From NCBI RefSeq assembly GCF_001411555.2, contig NC_049911.1, forward strand, positions 5,898,209 to 5,962,208: 64,000 nt of DNA. The letters are read 5' to 3'. Each line of letters opens with the position of its first letter. Positions within the stretch are counted from its first letter, which is position 1. Origin of the DNA: Juglans regia (Eukaryota; Streptophyta; Magnoliopsida; Fagales; Juglandaceae). The notes beneath the pieces are model-generated. The model saw nothing but the letters and a program-made list of their open reading frames with translations, was not told where the DNA came from and searched no databases. Positions 23,508 to 34,856 of the stretch are shown piece after piece. The translations under genes were made by a program, and so were the position numbers.

Positions 23508-23542
23508 CAAAAACGCCGCAAAAACCATAATATATTGTAGTG
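23508..23542 (-). repeat. CACTA right terminal inverted repeat
   Basis: Ends ATATTGTAGTG, preceded by AACGCCGCAAAAA. Inverted match to 3,172-3,206; followed by the CCA duplication at 23,543-23,545. Confidence 0.88.
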
Positions 23543-23699
23543 CCAATCCCATCTCCCCCAACACAAACAATCCTAAATCTTATTCTTCTTCCTTCTCTCA
23601 TCCCAATTCACTTATTCACTCAACAAAACAATCACAACCTCCCTTGCTCCCTCCTCATCCTCAAATAATAACCAGATCCCAAATAAATTCCTCCAAACC

Positions 23700-25290
23700 T
23701 TGACAATTTACTGACGGCACAGTCCCATTCCTGCATCGACGCTGCCTCATATCCACTAAAACGATTTCAGATGAACCCTCTTCTTTCACCACTGCCTCTA
23801 AGTTCCTTGAATGGTGCCAAGCCATGTCTCGTGAGTTTGATTCACTATTTAAAACTAACACGTGGTCCTTAGTTCCACCTTCCTGTGCTTCTAATTTGGT
23901 TGGATGCAGATGGGTCTTCAGAACAAAGCTACGCACAGACGGCTCCATCGAAAGGCGTAAAGCCGGGATCGTCGCAAAGGGGTTTCACCAATAACCCAGC
24001 ATCGACTACATGGAGACGTTCAGCCCAGTTGTGAAGCTGTCCACCATCAGACTAGTTCTTTCAATCGCTATTTCTCATCGTAGGTCACAACGCCAAATAG
24101 ACATACAAAACGCCTTTCTCCATGGCAAACTCACTGAGACGGTCTTCATGCAACAGCCCCCCGGATTCAGCGATTCAAGTAGACCCAATTTCGTGTGTAA
24201 ACTCAACAAAGCTTTGTATGGCCTCAAGCAGTCCCCTCATACGTGGTTCGCAAAATTACGCTCATGGCTTCTTAGTTATGGATTTTATGCATCTCAAGGT
24301 GATCCATCTTTATTCATTCTCCATAAAAATAGCCTTTGTATATTCATTCTAGCCATGTCGACGATATGGTCATTACGTCTTCATCTGCTAGTGCTGTTGA
24401 CAATCTGATATATGCCCTTGGACAAGCATTCCCTGTAATTGATTTAGGGCAGCTTTCATACTTCTTAGGCTTAGAACTCAATTACATGCTTGATGAAATC
24501 TTAATGTCACAAAAAAAAAAAATATCACTGATATTCTCACCAAAACCAACATGTTGGCTGCCAATCCAATTTCCTCTCCAATGTCGGCTTCCACCAAATT
24601 ATCTAAGTTTGACTCTCTAGCCTTTAACAATATCACTCTATTTCGAAGAGTTGTTGGAAGCATTCAGTAACTTTTCCTTACCAGACTAGACATATCCTTT
24701 TCGGTAAGCAAAGTCTGCAAGTTCATGCATGAACCTAAACTCAGCCATTGGACAGCAGTTAAGCGTATCCTCAGATACCTTAAACAGACCATTCACCATG
24801 GTATTTGCTTCCCATACAACTCCAAATTCTCTCTTCATGCCTACTCGGACGCTGATTGGGCTAGCTACCCAGATGATCGACATTCCATTGGAGGTTTCTT
24901 CATCTTTCTAGGCAGCCATCTCATCTCATGGAATTCCCGCAAATAGCAAACAGTGGCTAGGACTATTACTGAGGCTGAATAAAAGTCCTTAGCAAACACC
25001 ACTGCTGAGTTAATCTAGCTGCAAACTCTCATCAAGGAACTTGGTTTTTCAGTGTCTCATTCCCCTATGTTATGGTGTGATAACTTAGGGACAACGCACC
25101 TCACCGCCAATCCAGTGTATCACTCGTGTACCAAACACATGGATATTGTCTTCCACTTTGTAAGGGATAGAGTTGCTACGAAAACACTTCAGGTCTCTTT
25201 TTGAAGCAGCAAGGATCAATTGGCTGACATTTTCACAAAACCTCTAGTTGCAGACAGATTTACAACTTTGAGAATGAGTCTCACTGTGTG
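23700..25290 (+). pseudogene. Copia1 reverse transcriptase-RNase H remnant
   Basis: About 23,800-23,990 encodes the RT entry (LVGCRWVFRTKLRTDGSIERRKA). 24,010-24,408 gives METFSPVVKLSTIRLVLSIA, IQNAFLHGKL and LYGLKQSPHTWF. The catalytic motif appears as HVDDMVIT (about 24,350) instead of the usual YVDD, after a frame change. RNase H is recognisable at 24,725-24,946 (AYSDADWAS, GGFFIFLGSHLISWNSRK) and to about 25,200 (MLWCDNLG, HMDIVFHFVRD). Frameshifts and stops interrupt it. It continues the integrase on the far side of the CACTA. A purine tract CTCGAGGGGGCA precedes the 3' LTR. Confidence 0.87.
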
Positions 25291-25316
25291 TGAACCCCGG
25301 TGGACTCGAGGGGGCA

Positions 25317-25592
25317 TGTCAACATAAGTGTATCATCCAAGCAAAATAACTCAGCTACCAAGCTGGACAATGATCTGGAATAATCCTTCTCAGCAAAAGA
25401 AGCTTCAGGAACATCCTTTTTTGATTCTGTATTATGTTATTTTTAGCAGCTAGTGTAACTGCATTGTATTCCTTTTTTTTTTCTTCTTTCTATGTAGCAC
25501 AACTCAGATCTATAAATATGACCTCATATTGTAAATGAGAGTGAGTGGAAATGAATTAAATTCTTAAAACTTTTTCTTTGCTCGTTTTGTTA
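25317..25592 (+). repeat. Copia1 3' LTR
   Basis: Starts TGTCAACATAAG right after the purine tract; matches 476-752 along its length, including the TATAAATATGACC box. Confidence 0.88.
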
Positions 25593-26429
25593 GGCTGCAT
25601 GCAACTCATCCGCATGAAAGTGGAGGGAAGTAGTAATTCCGGCCATGTACGTAATATTGGCATTCCCAAATTAACCAGATTACTCAAAAGTATACCGGTC
25701 TGTGATCATATATTTTAAAAAAAGAGGAAAAAAAGAGAGATCAAAGACTTCTTGATCAGCTCTATCTCTAAGACCTAATTTTCGTCAGAATTTCTTACTC
25801 ACATTTCATTTTACAGTTTGTTAGTTGGTTCATATTTGGAGCTGTTGATCCACAGTTTGTTGGATGACTCATGCTAATTAATTTACTCTCACGATGATGG
25901 TTGTGCTTATGGCGTACGCACATCAATGGCATACTAAATAATGATCTTCATAGTGCAGAAAATCAAGGACAGAGACACCGTTTGCAAAGAGTTTTTATAC
26001 AAACTCTCAATATGAACGAGGAAGAAGAAGAAGAAGAAGAAGATACATACAGCTCGTCCAGTCCTTATAAGTGTGGAATCCCTCATTGCCTCTTGAAACG
26101 TTTTTCCTTTTGTTTGCCCTATCTTCTGGTATGTACTGCCTCAATACCAGTTCTCTTTTTCTACAGTGTACTTATTATTTTCTTTTGTCCTCAAAGCATA
26201 TATATTAATATTGTACATGCTATTAATTTATCTTTCTATTTTTCAACCCATTTTACATTTTTTTTTCTTAAAGAAAGTCTATTGATTACCGGAGAAACAC
26301 GTACAGTCTGTAACGACACTGCATTACCTTCTTTATTTTAAACTTAAAATGACAACACAAAATTCCACAAAAAATAGACATAAATAAAAGAAGAAAGAAG
26401 GGGGGTGAAGTTCATGCAAACGGCTGCAT
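25593..26429. repeat. UGT downstream flank, duplication copy 1
   Basis: The segment with GTAGTAATTCCGG, CCGGTCTGTGATCATAT, CATGCTAATTAATTT and CACATCAATGGCATAC recurs at 50,373-51,175, in part at 55,970-56,262, and its later part at 61,747-62,230. It lies 3' of UGT-A. A 146-codon frame (25,901-26,341) with a GAA-repeat is not conserved as a frame in the other copies and is not called. Confidence 0.8.
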
Positions 26430-26600
26430 TTGAATATTGAATTAAATTGAGTTGAGATAATAAGATATTGTTAGAATATTATTTTTAATATTATTATTAT
26501 TATAGGATTTGAAAAAGTTGAATTGTTATTATATTTTGTATTGAAATTTGAAAAAGTTGTAATGATGAGTTGAGATGAGTTTAGGAACCAAACGAATATC
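26430..26600 (+). mobile_element. MITE-like repeat (GATGAGTTGAGATGAG), copy 2, in the UGT-A 3' end
   Basis: Contains GAGTTGAGATAATAAG, GAAAAAGTTGAATTG, GAAAAAGTTGTAATGATG and GATGAGTTTAGGAACCAAAC. Same layout as 39,713-39,930. It replaces the last UGT-A codons, so the UGT frame runs into it instead of ending as in UGT-B. Confidence 0.6.
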
Positions 26601-26777
26601 ACATGCCTGTGATTCACAAGAAACTCAACGAATTTGTCTACATATTGGTACTGGAGTTGCTTGTCTCCAAAACAGGTCATCATCTCCTTAGCTTTATCCC
26701 TATAAATATGTCCCTCTGCATCCTTCATCACCAACCTTAGCGTCTTGGCCACAGACTCCCTGCTAAATGACCCGTCT
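26601..26777 (-). pseudogene. UGT-A C-terminal part
   Basis: Minus-strand frame with ESVAKTLRLVMKDAEGHIYRD and DKFVEFLVNHRHV, the C-terminal helices of the UGT91-like protein; it matches residues near the end of UGT-B. Upstream it is cut by Copia2 at 26,778; downstream a MITE removes the native stop. It is the same gene as 36,784-38,082, 10 kb away, shown by the shared CGTCT duplication at the two break points. Confidence 0.88.
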
Positions 26778-27138
26778 TATTAGAGCAGCATGATCAGCAC
26801 AACTCTACTATCATTCCTTAAGGCCATCAAGATCAAATTGCTCGCACCACCAAGAGGACATTTGACCTACAGTCTCATGCATTACAATGTGCACTCACAA
26901 GCTTGTAATAATGTCCCATATGAATTACCAAAAGGGCCTACTGTAATTGAATTGCCATGTACATTTGTGTAATTTTACAGTTTGTTACGGAGCTATATAT
27001 TCCTTTATTCTCTAACTTGTCAGAGTTAGTCATTCCCTTGCTGTACATAAGCAGCCACCTCTTGTAAGTAACGATGCACAAAAATTGGATTGGAATTTCT
27101 TTCCTACGAGGTCTCTCTCTGTTCTTATTTTTCTTACA
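26778..27138 (+). repeat. Copia2 5' LTR (361 bp)
   Basis: Starts TATTAGAGCAGC, ends TTACA. TGGTATCAAGAGCC (27,139-27,152) is the primer-binding site. It is 45 bp shorter than the 3' LTR because the end segment between two CTTATTT-type repeats is missing. Confidence 0.88.
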
Positions 27139-27174
27139 TGGTATCAAGAGCCTTAGAGTAAGAACTCTTTTCAA

Positions 27175-28226
27175 ATGGCTACTGAACCACCCCATTCTCC
27201 TTTTCTTGACTTCAATAACCCCACCAACCCATATAGACTTGACCATGGCGATAACCCTTCCCTCCCCTTAGTTCCAGACCTCCTCACAACAAAAACTTAT
27301 ACTACTTGGTCCAGAGCCATGTACAAGGCTCTGCGTGCCAAGAATAAACTTGGGTTCATTGATGGAACTTTCTCCAAACCTAAAGATCCAAAGGACCTTT
27401 TGCATGAAGCATGGGAACGTTGCAATGACCTGGTTGTATCCTGGCTTCACAACTCTATCAACCCAGCCTTCAAATCTAGCATTGCCTTGGTGCATGATGC
27501 TCAACAAATCTGGAATGAACTTAAAGATCGATTCACCCAACAAAATGATCATCGTATCTTCCAGTTGAAGAAAGCCTTGACAGGTTTTCAACAAGACAGT
27601 GAGTCTGTCAATACCTATTTTAGTAAGCTTAAAACCTTATGGGATGAGCTCATTATTTATGAACCTATGCTTGCTTGTACATGTGGTAAGCTTGCTGTTT
27701 TAATTGACCGTTATCAAAGGGATTGTGTTATACAATTCCTCATGGGTCTAAATGCCACATATAATGTAACCCGAGACCAAATTATGCTTATGGACCCATT
27801 ACCTCCCATCAACAAAATTTTCTCAATGATTCAACAGCAGGAAATGCAACACTTTATGCTATCCAAAATGCCATCCCCTGATTCCCTGGCTCTTGCCATA
27901 AAACAACCTTAATTCCACTACAAATCCTTTCCCAAAACATCCCAACTACCAAAACGTGACAGACCTTATTGCACTTATTGCAAAATTTTTGGACACTTAC
28001 TTGATAAATGTTTCAAAGCTGGCAATGCTCAACTCCCAACCTGCACACACTGTCATATGACAGGACATAGAGCAGAAAAATGCTATAAAAAGCATGGTTA
28101 TCATTTTGGCCATAAGTTGTATGACAAAAATAAACAATACAATCATACCTCTACAAATATGACATCTCTTGAGCCAGACTCTTCACCAGATAATACATTA
28201 ACTTTCACCAAAGATCAGTACCAATA
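27175..28226 (+). pseudogene. Copia2 gag
   Basis: From ATG 27,175, a 245-codon frame opens with the copia N-terminal pattern (NPYRLDHGDNPSLPLV ... TTWSRAMYKALRAKNKLGFI) and continues into UBN2-type gag (WNELKDRFTQQND, MGLNATYNV). A TAA at 27,910 ends it, but the same frame continues with two CCHC knuckles, CTYCKIFGHLLDKC and CTHCHMTGHRAEKC, then a TAG at 28,226. Two nonsense codons are therefore the main visible damage. It overlaps the duplicated UGT flank nowhere; the next block is protease. Confidence 0.85.
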
Positions 28227-28230
28227 GATT

Positions 28231-29242
28231 TTGTCTCTATTGCAGTCAAGAGAAGCTCTCATTACCAATCATTTAATCAACACAGCCATGACAGATTGTA
28301 ACCCTTCCCCTGCCATGAATGGTAATTTTCTTTCTCTCACTTCTTTCAATCAGACACAAACCCATTTACCATGGATTATTGACACAGGTGTTACAGATCA
28401 CATGATCTGTAGCACCTCCCTCTTCTCCTCAATTACTTCTCGAGTTTCTTTTGTTGTTAAATTACCAGATGGTACCACAGCACCTGTCACACACATTGCC
28501 ACTGTTCATCTCACTAATACATTAATTCTTCATAATGTATTATGTGTTCCATCTTCACTTCAATTTGATTTCAGCAAAACAACTGACTACCTCTATTTCT
28601 TGTTGTTTTGTGTTTCTTTCACAATTTTTCTTTATTCAGGACCTTTTGTCATGGACCACGATTGGCATGGGTGAGATGAAGGATGAACTTTACAATTTGC
28701 TTGCTGCCTCAATGTCTCCCACTGCCCTCCTTGACTACTTCTCCACTTATCTACATAAACAGATTTATGTTTCTACCATTTCCAAAAGTGTTGCTCACAT
28801 TTCAGATATTTGGCATTGTAGATTGGGTTATACACCCATTTCAAAGCTAAATGTAATTCAAGATACTTCAATTAAGAATCACACATTTACCATTTCTCAT
28901 GAAAATCCTTGCCATGTGTGTCCCATTGCTAAATATCATAAGCTCTCATTTCCAGTAAGCAACCATCAAAGTAAAACCATTTTTGAACTAATACATTGTG
29001 ACATATGGGGTCTCAATTCCATTGAATCCTATGATGATCACAGATTCTTTCTAACCATAGTAGATGACTTTTCTCGACCTACTTGGATTTACCTACTCAA
29101 AGCTAAATCAGAAACTAGACACTGCATCGAGTCCTTTTGTATTCTAGTCAACACACAATTTCAAACAAAAGTTCAAATCCTTAGAAGTGACAATGGCCTT
29201 GAATTTCAAATGAAGGATTTTTTCAATAAAAGAGGAATTATT
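28231..29242 (+). pseudogene. Copia2 protease and integrase N-terminal part
   Basis: The protease motif IIDTGVTDHMIC (about 28,377) keeps D-T-G. A frameshift near 28,560 moves the reading to the frame 28,535-29,272. There the integrase zinc site is WHCRLGY...CHVCPIAKYHK, where the second His of the usual HRLGH is Tyr, followed by the core with D in HCDIWG and D in LRSDNGLEF. The third acidic residue lies across the nested insertion (VAERKHQH near 33,995). Integrase would join the cDNA to the host chromosome. Confidence 0.86.
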
Positions 29243-32200
29243 TGTGAGATCCCTTATTTTCTTGTTTGTTAAATTTTTATTATTTATTTTATTATGTTAT
29301 TTATGTTATTATTTTGGTTTATTTTCGGTTTGGGCCTTTGTTTTTGTAGTGTTTTATTTTTGGGCTGTGTGTGTTTTAAAATGACCCAACCCGTGTGTTG
29401 TAGCCCAGCCCATTTTTGTGTTAAACGGCGCCGTTTCGGATAGAACCCTAGGGTTCCATCGTGTTCTTCATGCACCGTTCCTCCCTTTCTTCTTCTTTTC
29501 TTCTAGTTTCTTCTTCTTTCTTATTGTCTCAGCTGCTGCCGTGATTCATCACCACCTTCACTTCCACCTCCTTCTTTCTATCTTTTTTCTTTCCACCTCC
29601 ATCTTCGATGAGTTACTCGGTGTCATTCGGCAGGGACTCCGAAAGGTTGCTGTCAAGACGTCGCTCCACTCAGCCACCTCCTTCCGGGAGCAGCTTTGTG
29701 TTGTTTAGCAATGAACACTGAAAATGTGTTGTCAGCCGCCATGCCACACATCCGCGCCATAACATCTCTCCTCCACGGCTTGCGCTGCCATTTTCTTTTC
29801 CTCTACCCGTGAGCCACCCCACCACCTGCTACCACCATACTTGGCCTATAAATAGGCCATGGGTTCATCAATCAAACCTTCTCTTGTTTCTTCTTCTCTT
29901 GGGTTTATGCGTTTCCCATCTCGATTCTTAGTTTATAATTTTGTATGGTGAGTTTTCGTTGTAAATCCGAACCTGTTAGAATAGGTTTGTCGTGCACCCC
30001 CGTGAGCTCTGCCTTGAGCCGACGTGTCCACCACCACGACCCACCCCAACAGAACCCTCTCTTCCATCTATTTACATCATGACTGAATTTCTCTTGTGAA
30101 AAATCCATCAAAATTGTCACTGTCGCCAATGTGCCGCCACATTTGGCAACACCTCCATTCGCGCGATCTTCCAGAAATTTTCCAACTTAGTGTATGTAAT
30201 TTTCCAACGCAACCCATGAGTTTTAAATAGCGTTATTATAATTGTCATTTATTTGTAAACTGTTGGTTTGTTAGAATTGGGCCTTGGGCCGTTGAAGTGT
30301 TGGGATTAAATTGCAGTTGATGTTGGTGTTGGCCGGATTGGAGGACGGGATTACGTGTGTAGTTGGTTGTAAACTGTGTATTTGTAATTGTTGTGAATTT
30401 GTAAATGAGCAAATTCACTATGTCATCCAATATTTGTTGTCATGCATATTTATCGTCTTAAACAAACTGTGCTATGAAGTCATGTTGTCTGTTTTGGAAA
30501 TTGGGACTGATGGTATTAATTATGTGGGTGCGTGTGTATCATGACCCCAAGCTGAGATGGGACATTATCTCGTAGGAGCTCCTCTGGTCACTTGGGAGCA
30601 TAACAGACTGATGTGACGTCCCCTGAGTTGTCGCAGGGCGACGACGGGAACAAAGGAGACGATAATGCTCTCGTACCGATTATATGGCCTTTTGTTGGTG
30701 GGGTTAGAGGATGCTTGGTCATGTACGCGTTGGGCGCGGAATTGGGCATCGCTCGTTACGAAGTCTCATGCATAGACGTTACCTATAACGCCCCGTACCT
30801 GGAAGGGGTCGAAGAATTACTACTTGTCACTTACAAACCTATCTCTCCAAGCATTTAAAACTCCAAAGACTTCAAAAATAGTACACAATCTCATATTTTC
30901 CAAATAACCATAATAGAAACTCCTTAAGTCATCATTACAAAAAAACATAAACCAAATGGGGTCCACAATCTCCCAATAATCTCAACGAAATAAACGATAC
31001 ATATTTAAGTCTCAATAGGTCCAAACGACATAAAGTACTTCAAATACTCAAGTTAAATCCTTCTACTAACAATGGTACTCGATGTTCCATCATATCTAGC
31101 CAAGCTCCAATTTCTATTTTTAACCCCCAGCTGGGTAATCAATGTCATCTGAAATTATATGAAGATAAGGGGTGAGTTATCCACAACTCATTAAGCAGAG
31201 AACATATGCTAGTATGTAAACATGAGCCATTTTTAGAAAGTTTGGTATGCAGAAATAAAACTTTTCATTTTCATATGCACATCTTGAAACGTGTTATCAG
31301 AAAAATCAGAGCGACTTTTAAATATTATCATATTCATAAACCATTTTCATATTCAGAAACCACTTTGGCAAAACATAACTGCACATCTTCATCTTATTAT
31401 GTCATATCGTATCATATCATGTCATATACCATGTTTAACCCCCGTGGTAGACTGTGCACACAGGAAAGAACACATATAAGACTATTTTATTTTCAAAGTG
31501 GGTGCACTCATATCATATCATTTTGGTACCAAACATATCACGTGAACTAGTATCATCATATCAGAACCATATTCAGAATTAGAATAAAAACAGATAAGTA
31601 TGCCAAATGTTTTTTTTTTTTTTTATATCCATATCATATCAAACCACGTGCTGAACATATTCATATCATTTCCATTTAATCATAAACAAACCAAATCATT
31701 TTTATATCATATGTACAAAAATTTACAGATATCGTATTCGCTCTTTTGCACTTTTCATAAACATGTCAAACATTGCTCATGTCTACACGATTCATGTCAA
31801 AAGCATTTCTTTTCTCTTTCATACATATCTTATGAGTGAATGCAAAACATATACTGAGGTTGTTTTTCACCTTTTCTTTTTAAAAATAACATGCACATTT
31901 TTACAAGCCAACCTCAGTTAATTTCATTTTATGCAAATCTAGTATAGGAATCCCGCCTACCTGGGTCTCTTAGCTTATTCAGAAATTCTCCACAACAGTA
32001 CTGAATAATTGTCAATCTTCACTTATAAAAAAATTCATGTAACTTAAATAAATCTCCAGTGAACAGATAAATCTCATATTACACTTGAAGTATATGTTTT
32101 AATTCCTAAAAAAACTTAAAATTCTCTCAACTGTAAATATCATCCATTTCTAAATTCATCAATACCCACCATAACCAACGTCAAATTCCAAAATGCTAAT

Positions 32201-33939
32201 ATTTAAACCCGAAACAACCAACAAATCCCAGCATAAACCAGTCACTCAAACAACTCCATCATCCAATCCGACCGACCCCTTACTCCTCGGATTTAGTCCA
32301 ATACAACCAAACCAATTCACATTAAATATGAATTAGTATAAAAATACATTTAAATCTCAAAAGTTCTTTGGAAAAATACTTACAGTGCTATAATATAATT
32401 TTTGAACGATAATGGAGGTGCTAGAAGTGGAGGCACATCAATGTAACAGTGAAAAATGCACTATGGTCGTGGGTCTCAAAATGCTAGATTTTGAACGGAG
32501 ACAAACGAAGACTTGAGATTACTAGAGAATGGCTTAGGGATGTTGGTGAAACTAATGGTGGTGGTGGTTGGCCGTGGGTGGCAGTGAAGAGGGCGGTTGA
32601 AGTCCAAAAATCTTAAATCGGAAATGGAGATGGATGGGCTTCACCGGTGGTGGATTGGGGCTGAGGATCGGTGGGTTAGGTAGTTGGGGTGTCGCCGGTG
32701 ATGTGGTGAAGAGGTGATAGCCAATGGCGGCGCGACGGCGGTGCGCGAGTTCAAAGAGTGTCACGACTTGAAGCAGTGCTTGGGGGCTCACGGAGGGCTG
32801 AAAACTAAGGGGTGAGGTTGCCGACCGTTGGGGAGACGATTGGGAGGGGTGGTGACGGAAAAAGGGTGGCGCACGGCGGCCCTGTGGAGGATGATGCACG
32901 GAAGGGGAAGAGAGGGAGAAGTCGCACACGGAAAAGAGAGAGGAGAAAAAGAAATGAAGAAAAAAAGAAGAGATGAATAAAAGAAAAATAGGAAAAGAAA
33001 AAAAAAGTGAGGGAAATGAATGAGGTATAATTCTCACATCTTAGGTCACAAAAATTATCTAACGAAAATGATTTCAAAACAGCAAGTTAAATAAACTAAT
33101 TTAAAATATATAACAATTTGTATAATGAACAATAATTAATAAGAAGAAAACACATTAAATTAACAATTAAAAATCTTAAAATAATATCACATAAATCATC
33201 TAAAATTTAAAACAAGAAAACCCATAATCTTAATAAATGCAATAATTACTTGGTCAAAATACACGTAAATACAGGGTATCACATTATCCGTGGTGTGACA
33301 TTGAGAGGCAGGGTGTGCGGACGGTCCATAAGGGAGACCATGGTGCATGCATAATAAAGTAATGGTTATGAATGGGCCAAATGAGATTTTTGGGGTGAGT
33401 GATTAAAAGTATATTTTTGAGAAAAAAGAAATGTGGTTTTGTTTCCTTCATATTTGACCGTATGTGGTAGTGTGATTGTATTAATGTGTTCTAAATCTCT
33501 TGGATGTTTTATTTGGTTAATTACTTGCTGAGATGTCATAATCTCATTGTGGTGTATTACCCTACGGTTTCGTCTTATGGTACCATAGATTTTGACATAG
33601 AGACTGAGTATGAACCCAAGGGACCGGCTCCACCAGATGCATGACTTGCTGATATGTTGTTCAGCGTTATGAGATTTGTTTCCCTTATGTTATTTGTTTT
33701 TTTTAAATTATCTGTCAGATGACTGTATAAATCTTGTAAAGATATTTTACTGTTTTTGAACATTCTGGTACTTAATAAAGAATGACCTTTTTATTTCTCC
33801 GCTGCGAGTTTATTATTGTACACTTATTGCATGTTGTACACACTCTGAGCACTGTTCAATGGGGTGCGTGATCCATGTGGTCAATATCCCGTTGTCACGA
33901 ACTCCACTAAAATAACACGTATGGGTCGAGGGCGCCACA
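29243..33939. mobile_element. LTR element nested in Copia2 integrase, itself hosting a second LTR
   Basis: Ends TGTGAGATCCC and GGGCGCCACA (TG...CA). The right end, inverted, matches the start of the 13,903-17,266 element (TGTGGYGCCCYCGACCC). Similarity in inverted order continues through CTGCGAGTTTATTATTGTACA and the CGTGGTGTGAC block. Net of the inner LTR it is 2,192 bp, so probably a solo LTR. It has a TATAAATA box at about 29,849 and AAACGGCGCCGTTT, a perfect palindrome, at about 29,422. Copia2 integrase reading resumes at about 33,946. No clean TSD was found, so the left end may be off by several bases. Confidence 0.75.
30784..33283. mobile_element. Inner solo-LTR-like element (2.5 kb)
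   Basis: Starts TATAACGCCCCGTACC, ends GTATCACA, flanked by TTACC (30,779-30,783) and TTATC (33,284-33,288). The uninterrupted relative at 13.9-17.3 kb has the joined site GTTACCCGTGGTGTGAC on the other strand, confirming the insertion. It has no coding capacity. Its right 1 kb resembles 16,150-17,266. Open frames in the purine-rich block at 32.5-33.1 kb are composition artefacts. Confidence 0.85.
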
Positions 33940-34854
33940 AGATAACATCATAGAACTTGTGTAGAAACACACCAACAAAATGGGGTTGCCGAAAGAAAAC
34001 ACCAACATCTTTTAAATATAGCTTGAGCTCTTGAAATACAATCCAATCTTCCAAATAAATATTGGACTGACTGTATCCTTACTGCAACATATATTATTAA
34101 TCGAGTTCCAACCCTTGTTCTGTCCAATAAAACCCCTTTTGAGCTTCTTTTCAAAGTCCCTCCCACATATTCTCATATGAAAGTATTAGGCTACCTTTGC
34201 TTTGCTTCAACTCTTTCCCAAAATAGAAAGAAATTTGATTCTCGAGGTCGGAGATGTGCCTTTCTTGGTTATCCTTTTGGAGTAAAAGGATACAAGCTAC
34301 TTGATCTCAACACTCAATCAGTTTTTCTCTCTCGAGATGTCACTTTTTATGAACACCTTTTCCCATTTCATCATTTGTCTCAGCCATTGCATACTTCCAC
34401 CCCATCATCAAACACATGCTCACATAATCCATCTTACTCACCTAATTTCATTTTACCACAATCAACTCTTCCTTCTGCACCTTTACCTATTTTTCCTTCT
34501 TCTTCCCCATCCTTACAGATTCCTGAAACTTCACTCCCCTCTCCTTTGCCTCTTGAACCTTCAACCTCCTTATTTCCTTCAGAATTCCCTTCCCCATCAT
34601 CACAGATTCCTGAACCTCCCCTCCCCTCTTCTTTGCATCTTGAACCTCTAACCCCCTCACCACCACCACCACCACCACTCAGAAGGTCCACTAGAACAAG
34701 AACAACTCCCCCATACCTCCAGGAGTTTCACTGCCAGCATGCATCTTCCATCTCACCCTCTCAATCCAAAGACATGACATCAGGTACCTCTTTTCCTTTA
34801 TCTCATTTTATTTTCCACTTCCATTTCATCCATACAAGACCCACAAACATATAG
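33940..34854 (+). pseudogene. Copia2 integrase C-terminal part and linker
   Basis: 33,946-34,176 carries the core end (QQNGVAERKHQH, with the catalytic Glu) with frame damage. From 34,177 an open frame has [36 protein letters not shown], the conserved block after the core, then a long Ser/Pro-rich linker (about residues 75-190, runs of PSPPPPPP) typical between copia integrase and RT. It joins the RT block at about 34,857. Confidence 0.84.
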
Positions 34855-34856
34855 AT

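Larger units (their letters stand above)
3172..23542. mobile_element. 20.4-kb CACTA (En/Spm) DNA transposon inserted in Copia1
   Basis: The left end starts CACTACAACATAAC and the right end, reverse-complemented, starts CACTACAATATATT. Both have TTTTGCGGCG about 20 bp in. The element is flanked by the 3-bp duplication CCA (3,169-3,171 and 23,543-23,545), the TSD size of CACTA elements. It carries a TNPD/TNP2-like transposase (11,635-18,573) and a TNPA-like gene (5,303-8,776), both minus strand and decayed. Its size is inflated by an LTR element (13,903-17,266), MITEs and a Helitron-like segment. Copia1 coding sequence resumes on both sides, proving the insertion. Confidence 0.92.
476..25592 (+). 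mobile_element. Copia1: Ty1-copia retrotransposon split by a CACTA transposon
   Basis: Two matching LTRs (476-752 and 25,317-25,592) bracket copia gag, protease and integrase remains on the left (804-3,041) and reverse transcriptase/RNase H remains on the right (23,700-25,290). The coding order gag-PR-INT-RT-RH identifies Ty1-copia. The 20.4-kb gap between integrase and RT is a CACTA element (3,172-23,542) flanked by CCA. Without it Copia1 is about 4.7 kb, a normal size. Numerous stops show it is dead. The TSD is not clean: AGTTG at 471-475 against GGCTG at 25,593-25,597. A retained primer-binding site and a purine tract support the boundaries. Confidence 0.9.

Noticed and set aside
25901..26341. 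146-codon frame with a GAA repeat and hydrophobic end
   Set aside because: The duplicated flanks at 50.6 and 61.8 kb carry the same DNA without the frame.
29418..29708. Plant-gene-like 5' region with CCCTAGGGTT, AAACGGCGCCGTTT and a nearby TATAAATA
   Set aside because: It lies within a TG...CA-ended LTR-type element related to 13.9-17.3 kb; the 96-codon frame has no domain, so an LTR promoter is the simpler reading.
34434..34691. Gly/Glu-rich minus-strand frames
   Set aside because: Antisense of the Ser/Pro-rich linker of Copia2.
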